Source: Sphingomicrobium sp.
GTDB lineage: Bacteria; Pseudomonadota; Alphaproteobacteria; Sphingomonadales; Sphingomonadaceae
Length of the DNA stretch: 64,000 nt
Direction: 5' to 3'
Assembly: GCA_036563485.1 (NCBI GenBank)
Contig: DATCMI010000001.1
Coordinates: forward strand, 62,001 to 126,000
In this document: positions 35,653-45,018 of the stretch, piece by piece
Position numbering within the stretch: the first letter of the stretch is position 1
Layout of the letters: the number at the start of each line of letters is the position of its first letter
Translations under genes and position numbers: made by a program
The notes under the pieces: model-generated
The model's database searches: none
What the model was told of the DNA's origin: nothing
What the model saw: the letters and a program-made list of their open reading frames with translations, nothing else

Positions 35653-37443
35653 CTATTTCCGCCCGAACAGTTTCTCGATCTCGCCATGGCCGAGCTTCAC
35701 CCAGGTGGGGCGGCCGTGATTGCACTGGCCGGATCGGGGCGTGACCTCCATCTCCCGCAGCAGCGCGTTCATTTCGGCGACGGACAGCACGCGCCCTGCC
35801 CTCACGGAACCATGACAGGCGATCGTGGCGGCGACCAAGTCGAGCTTGTCGCGCAAACTTAAAGGTCCGCCTAGTTCGGCGATTTCGGAAGCAAGGTCAG
35901 CGAGCAGCGCCGGGACGTCCGTCTTGCCGAGCGCCGCCGGAACCGCGCGGACGAGCATCGACGTCGCGCCGAAGCGCTCGATCTCCAGCCCCATGCCGGC
36001 GAGTTCCTCGGCGGCGCCTTCGAGGCGGTCGCAATCGGGTTCGTCGAGCTCGACAACTTCGGGGAGCAGAAGCGCCTGGCGGGCAATGGAGCCGCCCTCG
36101 CGTGCAGCCCGCATCCGCTCGAGCACGAGGCGCTCGTGGGCGGCGTGCTGGTCGACGATGACGAGACCGTCCTCGGCTTCGGCGACGATGTAGGTGGCGG
36201 CAACCTGCCCGCGGGCGACTCCGAGCGGAAAGCTCGGCACCGGCTCGACGGCGGGTTCGGCGCGGGCAGCGGGTGCGGGTTCGAAGAGCCGCTGCGTTTC
36301 CCTCAGGACGGTCACCCCGGCAAAAGCGGGCGTCTGCCTTTCTTCGTCGCTCCAAGACGGCAGATCCCCGCCTTCGCGCGGATGAGGAGTGAGGGCGGCG
36401 TCGTAGGTCGCGCTGCTGGTCCACATCACCGGCGCGGCGGCCTGTTCGCGCGCGGCGCTGCGCTGGCTATCCGCGTCGAGTGCGGCGCGCAGGCCGCCGA
36501 CGATCAAGCCGCGCACGGCCGACGGATCGCGGAAGCGGACTTCAGTCTTGGCCGGGTGGACGTTGACGTCGACCTCCTCGAGCGGAACCTCGACGAACAA
36601 AGCGGCGATGGGGTGGCGGTCGCGCGGGATCATGTCGCGGTAGGCGGCGCGCAGCGCGCCGACGAGCAGGCGGTCCTTCACGGGGCGGCTGTTGACGAAC
36701 AGGAATTGCTGGTCGGCCATGCCGCGGTTGAAGGTCGGAAGACTGACGACTCCTGTCAGCCGCAGCCCGTCACGGCCGCAGTCGATGCCGACCCCGTGGC
36801 GGTCGAGTTCGTGGGACAGGAGTTCGGCGACGCGGACGGGCGGCTCGGCGGGCGCGAGGGTCAGGATGCGGCGGCCGTCATGCTCTAGTGTGAAGCCGAT
36901 GTCGCTGCGCGCCATGGCGAGCCGCTTCACCGCATCGAGGCAGGCGGCATATTCGGCGCGGGGCGAGCGCAGGAACTTGCGGCGCGCCGGCACCTTGTCG
37001 AACAGCCGTTCGACCTTGATCCGGGTGCCGGGCGGAAGCGCGGCTGGCCCCTCGCCCGCCGGGCTGCCATGGTCGATCTCGATCCGCCAGCCGTCCGTGC
37101 CTCGCGTCCGGCTTTCGAGCGTCAGCCGGGAGACGCTGGCGATTGACGGCAGCGCCTCGCCGCGAAAGCCGAAGCTGGTGACCTGATCGATCGCGTCGCT
37201 CGGCAGCTTCGACGTCGCATGGCGTTCGAGCGCTAGGCGCATCTCGTCCGGTGCCATGCCGCAGCCGTCGTCGGCGACCTCGATCAGCTCCAGCCCGCCG
37301 GCGTAGAGCCGAACGTCGACCCGGCTCGCCCCCGCGTCCAGCGCATTTTCCACCAGCTCTTTCAACGCGCTGGCGGGCCTTTCGACCACCTCACCCGCCG
37401 CGATGCGGTTGATCAGTTCCGGGGGCAGCCTTCTTATTGACAT
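35653..37443 (-). CDS. mutL: DNA mismatch repair protein MutL
   Basis: 596 residues. The N-terminal GHKL ATPase has ELVENALDAGA, DDGCGMAPDEM and TSFGFRGEALPS. The C-terminal domain (about 400-596) has DQHAAHERLVLE, which fits the endonuclease motif DQHA-x2-E-x4-E, plus ACHGSVRAG and QCNHGRPTW for the metal site. Endonuclease MutL is found in bacteria without MutH. The linker at about 353-378 is encoded by a palindromic repeat. First gene of the mutL-crcB-ppa run, divergent from mreB. Confidence 0.97.
   Translation of the reverse strand: MSIRRLPPELINRIAAGEVVERPASALKELVENALDAGASRVDVRLYAGGLELIEVADDGCGMAPDEMRLALERHATSKLPSDAIDQVTSFGFRGEALPSIASVSRLTLESRTRGTDGWRIEIDHGSPAGEGPAALPPGTRIKVERLFDKVPARRKFLRSPRAEYAACLDAVKRLAMARSDIGFTLEHDGRRILTLAPAEPPVRVAELLSHELDRHGVGIDCGRDGLRLTGVVSLPTFNRGMADQQFLFVNSRPVKDRLLVGALRAAYRDMIPRDRHPIAALFVEVPLEEVDVNVHPAKTEVRFRDPSAVRGLIVGGLRAALDADSQRSAAREQAAAPVMWTSSATYDAALTPHPREGGDLPSWSDEERQTPAFAGVTVLRETQRLFEPAPAARAEPAVEPVPSFPLGVARGQVAATYIVAEAEDGLVIVDQHAAHERLVLERMRAAREGGSIARQALLLPEVVELDEPDCDRLEGAAEELAGMGLEIERFGATSMLVRAVPAALGKTDVPALLADLASEIAELGGPLSLRDKLDLVAATIACHGSVRAGRVLSVAEMNALLREMEVTPRSGQCNHGRPTWVKLGHGEIEKLFGRK
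36309..36386. repeat. palindromic element inside mutL linker
   Basis: Two 28-base arms, at about 36310-36337 and 36358-36385, match as inverted repeats at roughly 20 positions. The left begins GTCACCCCGGCAAAAGC, and the right contains GATCCCCGCCTTCGCGCGG. In protein it reads as HPREGGDLP and TPAFAGVT, the known signature of a dispersed palindrome inserted into genes of many alphaproteobacteria. It is in frame and lies in the unstructured linker. Confidence 0.75.
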
Positions 37444-37445
37444 GA

Positions 37446-38624
<1,179 letters not shown>

Positions 38625-38636
38625 GGACATTTAAAG

Positions 38637-39509
38637 GTGGCGACCGCACGCCCCGGCTGGTCGCGTCGGGCCCAATATGGGCTCTTCTTCAGCCTGCTCG
38701 GCGTCATCGCCGGCGTGGTGATCGGCCTTGCGCTGCTGATCACGTCAATCGTTGCGCCGCGCGCCTTCGCGACCATCCGGGGCGCCGCGCTCGACATTAC
38801 CGGGCCGATCTCCGCGGGCCTGAACGAGGTCACGACCACCGCGGGCGGGCTGGTCGGCGGGGCCGACGATTATTGGGACGCGGCGCGCCAGAACGGCGAG
38901 CTCAAGCGCCGCCAGCGGGCGATGCAGCAGCGGATGCTCGAAGCCAAGGCGATCGCGCTCGAGAACCGCGAATTGAAGGCGCTGCTTCGGCTGCGCGAGC
39001 AGTCCGCGAATATGATCGCGACCGGCCGGATCGTCGGCTCCTCCTTCAACAGCCCGCGGCGCTTCGCCATCATCTCCGCAGGCGGACGGGACGGCGTTGC
39101 CGAGGGCATGCCGGTCCGCTCGGCCGAGGGGCTGGTCGGCCGTATCGTCGATGCCGGCGCCTTGTCTTCGCGGGTGCTTCTGATCACCGACCGAACCAGC
39201 GTCGTCCCGGCCAGGCTCCTGCGCACAGGCGTCCCGGTGATTACCCAAGGGCGCGGTGACGGCACCGTCGATGTCCGCCCCCTCGAAGTGGGACGCAATC
39301 CGTTCAAGCCCGGCGACCTGATCATCAGTTCCGGGACCGGCGGACTTTATCCGCCCCTGGTGCCGGTCGCTCGGGTCGTGAAACTGAAGGACGACGGCGC
39401 AATCGGCATCCCCTTCGCAGATCCGTCCAAAAGCGCCTTCGCATTCGTCCAGGCGCCGTACGAGCCTGCCGCGGCGGCTCCGCCGCCCGAGCCCGACACC
39501 GCGCCCTGA
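38637..39509 (+). CDS. mreC: rod shape-determining protein MreC
   Basis: 290 residues: one N-terminal membrane segment (about residues 15-40), a coiled coil (about 80-120, with LKRRQRAMQQRMLEAKAIAL), then a beta-rich periplasmic domain to about 270 and a Pro/Ala tail. MreC links MreB to PBP2. GTG start with AAGGA upstream. The stop overlaps the start of mreD. Confidence 0.95.
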   Translation: MATARPGWSRRAQYGLFFSLLGVIAGVVIGLALLITSIVAPRAFATIRGAALDITGPISAGLNEVTTTAGGLVGGADDYWDAARQNGELKRRQRAMQQRMLEAKAIALENRELKALLRLREQSANMIATGRIVGSSFNSPRRFAIISAGGRDGVAEGMPVRSAEGLVGRIVDAGALSSRVLLITDRTSVVPARLLRTGVPVITQGRGDGTVDVRPLEVGRNPFKPGDLIISSGTGGLYPPLVPVARVVKLKDDGAIGIPFADPSKSAFAFVQAPYEPAAAAPPPEPDTAP

Positions 39510-40033
39510 TGGTCCGCGCGGCACTTACCGGCCGGCACCGCTTCGGACGCGGCCCGAGCGCTTATGCGACGGTCGTCCCGGCGGTGACGGTGGTCGTTGC
39601 TTCCTTGCTGGCGGCGCTGCCGATCGTCTCCACCAGCGGCTGGTTTCCGGATTTCGGCTATCTCGCCTTCATCAGCTGGCGGCTGCTCCGCGCCGATCCC
39701 TGGCCCGCCTGGTGGGCCGCGCCGCTCGGCCTCGTCAACGACCTGTTCACCGGATATCCGATAGGCTTTTCAATAGCTTTGTGGAGCGCCACGATGCTGG
39801 CGCTCGACCTGATCGACCGCCGCACGATGTGGCGCGATTACTGGATCGAGTGGATTCTCGCAGCGGTGCTGATCACGATCGATGAATGGCTGCAGTGGCG
39901 GGTCGCGCGAGCGGCGGGCGCCGACCTGCCGTTCACCCGGATGCTGCCGCCGCTGCTGATTTCCGTCTGCGTCTTCCCGCTCAGCGCCTGGCTGATTTCG
40001 CGCATCGACCGCTGGAGGCTCGGCCGGCAGTGA
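39509..40033 (+). CDS. mreD: rod shape-determining protein MreD
   Basis: 174 residues, with five or so hydrophobic segments and the motif GLVNDLFTGYPIGF in the middle, typical of MreD. The ATG overlaps the mreC stop (TGATG). The last gene base pairs overlap the GTG start of mrdA. It is a membrane part of the elongasome. Confidence 0.93.
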   Translation: MVRAALTGRHRFGRGPSAYATVVPAVTVVVASLLAALPIVSTSGWFPDFGYLAFISWRLLRADPWPAWWAAPLGLVNDLFTGYPIGFSIALWSATMLALDLIDRRTMWRDYWIEWILAAVLITIDEWLQWRVARAAGADLPFTRMLPPLLISVCVFPLSAWLISRIDRWRLGRQ

Positions 40034-41916
40034 AGCCGATCCGCCTCACCAACACGCACCAGTCGCTGACCTTTTCGCGACGCATGCTGCTGCTCGGCGG
40101 CGCCCAGGCCGCGGTCGGCGGCCTGCTGATCGGCCGCGTCGGCTGGCTCGCGGTCGCGCAGAACGAAAAATACCAGCTGCTCAGCGAGAATAACCGCGTC
40201 CAGCTGATCCCCGTCCCTCCACGGCGTGGCTGGATCATCGACCGCAACGGAAAGCCGATTGCGATCAACCGCGCGAGCTTCCGCGTCGACATCATTCCGC
40301 AGCAGCTCGAAAAGACCCGCGACGTGGTGCCGGAGCTGGCGCAGCTTTTGGCTCTCAACGAGGACGACGTCGAGCGGGTCCGCCGCGAGCTGGCGGAATC
40401 TCGAGGCTTCAAGCCGGTTCAGGTCGCCGAGAACGTCACTTACGACCAATATGCGGCCGTCACCGTGCGGCTGCCGGAACTGCCCGGCGTCCAAGCGACG
40501 CGCGGCTTTTCGCGTTTCTATCCGGACGGCCCGGCGGTGGCCCACCTGGTCGGCTATGTCGGCAGCGCCAATGCCAAGGAATATGACGCCGAGGACAAGA
40601 ACCCGCTGCTGCTGATCCCCGGGTTCAAGATCGGCAAGCAAGGCCTCGAGAAGTCGCTCGAACCTTATCTTCGCGGAACGCCTGGCGGCCAGCGGGTCGA
40701 AGTCACGGCTCGCGGCAAGCTGGTGAAGGAACTGGATCCGAAGCCCGACCGCAGCGGCCAGACGGTCCAGCTGACGATCGACGAGGGGCTGCAGCAATAT
40801 GCGGCCAGGCGCATGGGCGACCAGTCCGGCGCACTGGTCGCGATGGACGTGACGAGCGGCGACATGCTCGCCTTCGTCTCAATGCCCGCGTTCGACCCGA
40901 ACAGCTTCAGCGAAGGGATCGGCCGCACCGAATGGAAGATGTTGTCGCAAGACGACCACATCCCCCTGCTCAACAAGGTCGCCCAGGGGCTCTACCCGTC
41001 AGGCTCCACGATCAAGCCGGCGATGGCGCTCGCCTTCCTGAAGCAAGGAGTGGATCCGAAGCGGCGCGTCCACTGCCCCGGCGGCCTGCGCATCGGCAAT
41101 CGCTTCTTCAGCTGCGACGCGGTCCACGGCTCGGTCGACATGCACCAGGCGATCGAGAAGAGCTGCAACACTTATTTCTGGGCGACGGGCCTCATCACCG
41201 ACCCGGAACAGACGACCGAGATGGTCAATTACCTCGGCTACGGGCAGGAGTTCGACCTGCCGATCCCGAGCCAGCGGTTCGGGACCATGCCGAGCCCCAA
41301 GTGGCTGATGAAGAAGTACAAGCGTGAGTGGCAGGGCTATGACTCGGCCAATACGTCGATCGGCCAGGGCTATGTGCTGGTCAATCCGCTGCAGCTGGCG
41401 GTGATGCCTGCTCGTTTGGCCTCGGGTAAGTTGCTTCAGCCGAGGCTGCTGATGGGCGGGCGGCGCAAGCCTATTGCCCCCGTCGATGCCGACCCCGAAC
41501 ATCTGGAAATCATCCGCAAGGCCATGGCGGCGGTCGTCAATGGAAGCGGCACCGCCGTCGCCTCCAAATTGCCGCTCGATGGCGTGCAGATGGCCGGCAA
41601 GACGGGCACCGCACAGGTGTACAGGCTCATCTCGCGCGGCCACCAGGGTAATTGGAACCTGCGCGACCACGCGCTCTTCATCGCCTTCGCGCCCGCCGAC
41701 AAGCCGCGCTACGCGATCGGCTGCATCATCGAGCATGGCGGGTTCGGCGCCTCGGCGGCCGCGCCGATCGTCCGCGACTCCATGACTTACTTGTTCGACA
41801 AGCAGAAGGCGTGGGCAGCGCTCGAGCCGCTCGAGAAACAATGGGGCGGCAGCCTGGCCGAGCGCAATGCGCGGCAGCTTGCGGCGTTCAAGGCGGCGGC
41901 TCGGCCCACCGCATGA
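40030..41916 (+). CDS. mrdA: penicillin-binding protein 2 (transpeptidase)
   Basis: 628 residues. One N-terminal membrane segment, a pedestal (PBP dimer) domain, then the transpeptidase domain with Ser326 in STIK, Ser378-Cys-Asn380 (SxN), and Lys524-Thr-Gly in KTGTAQV. It cross-links peptidoglycan during cell elongation, together with RodA. Start GTG overlaps the mreD stop (GTGA), which is why the longer frame is not used. Confidence 0.96.
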   Translation: MKPIRLTNTHQSLTFSRRMLLLGGAQAAVGGLLIGRVGWLAVAQNEKYQLLSENNRVQLIPVPPRRGWIIDRNGKPIAINRASFRVDIIPQQLEKTRDVVPELAQLLALNEDDVERVRRELAESRGFKPVQVAENVTYDQYAAVTVRLPELPGVQATRGFSRFYPDGPAVAHLVGYVGSANAKEYDAEDKNPLLLIPGFKIGKQGLEKSLEPYLRGTPGGQRVEVTARGKLVKELDPKPDRSGQTVQLTIDEGLQQYAARRMGDQSGALVAMDVTSGDMLAFVSMPAFDPNSFSEGIGRTEWKMLSQDDHIPLLNKVAQGLYPSGSTIKPAMALAFLKQGVDPKRRVHCPGGLRIGNRFFSCDAVHGSVDMHQAIEKSCNTYFWATGLITDPEQTTEMVNYLGYGQEFDLPIPSQRFGTMPSPKWLMKKYKREWQGYDSANTSIGQGYVLVNPLQLAVMPARLASGKLLQPRLLMGGRRKPIAPVDADPEHLEIIRKAMAAVVNGSGTAVASKLPLDGVQMAGKTGTAQVYRLISRGHQGNWNLRDHALFIAFAPADKPRYAIGCIIEHGGFGASAAAPIVRDSMTYLFDKQKAWAALEPLEKQWGGSLAERNARQLAAFKAAARPTA

Positions 41917-43025
41917 TCACGTCGGCGATCATCCCGCGGCCGCTGGCGCGGCTGCCCTGGCGCTTGATCTTGCTGGTCGCGGCGATCGGCCTTGCCGGTC
42001 TGATCGTCCTCTATTCCGCTGCCGGCGGGTCGATGCGACCGTGGGCGCTGAAGCAAGGCATGATCTTCTTCGTCTTTCTCAGCATCGCCATCAGCATGTC
42101 GTGGATGAAGGAATCGACGATCAAGGCGCTGACGTTTCCGGTCTATGGCGCAACCTTGGTGATGCTGATCGGGGTGGAAATGCTGGGCTTCGTCGGCAAG
42201 GGCGCGCAGCGCTGGCTCGACCTCGGCCCGATCCGCCTGCAGCCGTCGGAGTTCATGAAACCGGCGATCGTCCTCACCCTCGCCCGCTTCTACGAACTGG
42301 TGCCCGCGGGCGAGATCCGCCGCTGGCGCGCGATGTGGCCGGCCTTCGCACTGCTCGGCGTGCCCGCCATCCTGATCCTCGTCCAGCCGGACCTCGGCAC
42401 CTGCATCATGGTCGTGCTGTGCGGCGTGACGGTGATGTTCCTGGCCGGCCTGCCCTGGTGGATCTTCGCCGCGCCGGTTGCCGCTGTCGGGGTCGCGGCG
42501 CCGATCGTCTACCAGTTCCTCCACGGTTATCAGCGCAAGCGGATCGACACCTTCCTCGACCCGGAAAGCGATCCGCTCGGGTCCGGCTATCACATCGCCC
42601 AGTCGAAGATCGCGATCGGTTCGGGCGGCATCTGGGGCAAGGGCTATCTCCACGGGTCGCAGAGCCACTTGGACTATCTGCCCGAGGGTCACACCGACTT
42701 CGTCTTCGCGACCATGGCCGAGGAATGGGGCCTGGTCGGCGCTGTCCTCCTGATCTTCGCCTTCGCGATGGTGATCCGCTGGGGGATGAAGGTCAGCATG
42801 AATGCCAAGACCCGCTTCGCCCAGCTGGCCGCTGCGGGCCTCTCGGCCGCAATCTTCTTCTACGTGTCGATTAACCTGATGATGGTCACCGGCATGGCGC
42901 CAGTCGTCGGCGTTCCCCTGCCCCTGGTCAGCTATGGCGGGTCGGCCGTGATGACGGTGATGCTGTGCCTCGGACTGCTCATGGCGCTGGAGCGGCAGCA
43001 ACGCTCGGGATCCAGCCTGCAATAG
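41913..43025 (+). CDS. rodA: peptidoglycan glycosyltransferase RodA
   Basis: 370-residue SEDS protein with about 10 membrane segments. It has LDLGPIRLQPSEFMK, LIQPDLGT-like LVQPDLGTC, and LPEGHTDFVFATMAEEWG of the family, with the catalytic Asp likely in the last. It polymerises lipid II together with PBP2. The ATG overlaps the stop of mrdA (ATGA). Last gene before tRNA-Lys. Confidence 0.97.
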   Translation: MITSAIIPRPLARLPWRLILLVAAIGLAGLIVLYSAAGGSMRPWALKQGMIFFVFLSIAISMSWMKESTIKALTFPVYGATLVMLIGVEMLGFVGKGAQRWLDLGPIRLQPSEFMKPAIVLTLARFYELVPAGEIRRWRAMWPAFALLGVPAILILVQPDLGTCIMVVLCGVTVMFLAGLPWWIFAAPVAAVGVAAPIVYQFLHGYQRKRIDTFLDPESDPLGSGYHIAQSKIAIGSGGIWGKGYLHGSQSHLDYLPEGHTDFVFATMAEEWGLVGAVLLIFAFAMVIRWGMKVSMNAKTRFAQLAAAGLSAAIFFYVSINLMMVTGMAPVVGVPLPLVSYGGSAVMTVMLCLGLLMALERQQRSGSSLQ

Positions 43026-43125
43026 TTTGCGGAAGTGCGGGCATGGGCTGTTGCGCACCCCTTGAGCCCGTGCTACCGGCGCGCCGCTCAGCGCGGCAAA
43101 CCAAGCCGGCGCATCCGAGAAAAGT

Positions 43126-43201
<76 letters not shown>

Positions 43202-43951
43202 CTTTCCTGGTCTAGTTGCGCACGATCCTGCCACGCAGCTTCGAGACGCCGAAAGCGTGCGGGACACCACCCAGAAATAGATGCCGCGCGAGTTTTCTTA
43301 AAGTCCGTGAACGCGCCTCAGCGACGCCTATTTCGTTTGATCCCCAATGGCACGCGACGAACCGGGCGATACTCCAGCCCAGGATTTCTGATGCAATTGT
43401 TGAAACCGACCCAATCAACGCGAGAATACCTTCGCGAGGCGTTGCGGTTGCACTGCTGAATGCGCCAGGTGTCTGGCCGAATCTTCGAAACATACTTGAG
43501 GGCATTCCGCATAGCCCGACTTTGTCGTTGCATGCACTGCGCCTCCCAACGACAGCTCAATCCTATGTTGAGCCGTGTCGGATCGTACAGCGGCGACGGA
43601 CCGGCCACGTCCCCGGCAGCGATAAGGATGCTCGCAGCATGCAGGAACACTTCACAAGTTTCCTTTCAATGCCACTTGCATAGGCTTTCCAAACACGCGG
43701 GGAAACTGCGCTTCTGTCTTCATCTCTGGCCATCGCCATGGCCACTGATCAATGGTGCGCCAAAAGGCTCTTGTTCGGATTCAGACACCGCCACGACGCA
43801 CTATCGGCATATTCCAATCCAGAGTTGTTTTGGGGGTCCGTAGCGCTACGGAACCGTCAATAGGTGGAAAACGGATGCACCGACCCACGCGGTCGCCACT
43901 GTTTTGGAGTGCACCCGCAGCACAGGCGGAGCGACAATGGTCATTCTGCCG
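43202..43951. other. gene-free stretch after tRNA-Lys
   Basis: About 750 bases with only short, poorly biased open frames (the longest about 155 codons, 43216-43683) and no Shine-Dalgarno that fits. The base composition is more mixed than in the rodA gene. A palindrome CCGTAGC-GCTACGG lies at about 43845-43860. No integrase, transposase or repeat of the tRNA 3' end is recognised. Confidence 0.5.
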
Positions 43952-44155
43952 TTAGGCTGCTTCTCCACCGGCGCCAGCTGCTGCTCGACCAAGCGCCATT
44001 AGAACAACAATCGCGATCAGAGTGGCAACAACTGCGTACGTGTAGAGGCCGGTCAAGCTGTCGCCCATGTTGAGCTTAGCAAGAGTTGCCTTGATCGCCT
44101 CATTCCAGGCTAAAGCAGCAACTAGCCATCGGCTGACAAATCGCCGAGCACAGCC
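43952..44155 (-). pseudogene. fragment of a DUF5654-like membrane protein
   Basis: An open frame of 67 residues, ended by TAA, contains VAALAWNEAIKATLAKL and then GLYTYAVVATLIAIVV, closely like the single-helix small proteins of DUF5654. No start codon lies upstream of the conserved part; a stop directly precedes it, and the only ATG is internal. It therefore looks like the 3' end of a broken gene. The family assignment is from memory and is moderate. Confidence 0.5.
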
Positions 44156-44256
44156 TTACATGTCGAACCAGACGGCAACTCCACCAGCATGGGCATGTTT
44201 ACCTTGACCCTCGGGCTCCGATTGCCGCGTTCCCGTGCGGCGATCGACTCAGCCAT
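44122..44256 (-). pseudogene. truncated PilZ-domain gene
   Basis: The frame starts MAESIAARERGNRSP with RVKVNMPMLVELPSG, then ends AVLGDLSADG and a TAG stop. This is the N-terminal half of a PilZ domain: basic R-rich loop, then a strand, then the [D/N]xSxxG box. PilZ proteins bind cyclic di-GMP and usually need about 100 residues, so this copy is cut short. It overlaps the DUF5654-like fragment in another frame. An earlier ATG at 44328 exists. Confidence 0.45.
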
Positions 44257-45018
44257 ACCGGTAGGTGAACGCATTCGATTTCGCATGCTCCACATCTGCT
44301 GACAGGACACCAACGCCTGGTGAATCAATTTGGTTAACCGGGAGCGACAGCTTAACCGTCCCGATCGACATAGGGTGGTCTCCGAAGTTGCACGCGTAGG
44401 CTCGCGCGCGAGCGCCTCCTGTCCGTCGCCACCCGCTGCGGCAGGTTGTATCCTGCACTTTGGTCCGCCCCGCGCAGTCGGCTATCTCTTTAAGAGCATC
44501 CTTGAAGTTGCCGAACCGCATCTGTTGGCGTGATGCACTTCTCCGCAACACGAAGAACGTGCAGCGGGAGCTCGAAATTTCTGTGACGGTTTTTCTCTTT
44601 GGTGCAGCAATTCCGAAAGCGAGGTACCCGAACGCTTGATACGCGCGATGCTTCCCCTGCGGCGCCGGCGGAGGTTGCCTTCGGATTCGAGTCGTTTTTC
44701 TAATCCAACTCGGAGATTTATCCTACGCTCTTCGCTGCAACTTCAACGGGCGAGCACAGCAAAACAGCTGCCGTATTCTCGGCAGCTAATTATCTCGTCT
44801 GCCGTTATTCTCCCGCGCGGCGATTTCATGGAACGGCCTTTAACTGTGCGCTAACAGGAAATCGCACAACTAATCCGTTCAAGTGGGGAAGATTCCCGAC
44901 CTCCCGATCGAAGCAGCGCGTGGGCGGCAAAATGCGATATTACCGGCGTCGATGAAGGCTTGGGGTCAGCCCCAAACGGCGGGGATCTGACGAGCCGATA
45001 TCGTCAAGCGGGGGCAAG
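44257..45018. other. gene-free stretch before the exopolysaccharide locus
   Basis: About 760 bases with no convincing gene. Short frames such as 44249-44551 on the minus strand have no known motif. The region probably carries the promoter of the 45019 gene, but no clear -35/-10 pair can be named. Confidence 0.4.

Noticed and set aside
43216-43683. 155-codon frame after tRNA-Lys as a possible gene
   Set aside because: No ribosome site, no domain, and overlapping frames of similar length on both strands; reported only as gene-free.
43202-45018. Integrated element with att site at tRNA-Lys
   Set aside because: No integrase or transposase and no repeat of the tRNA 3' end were seen in this window.
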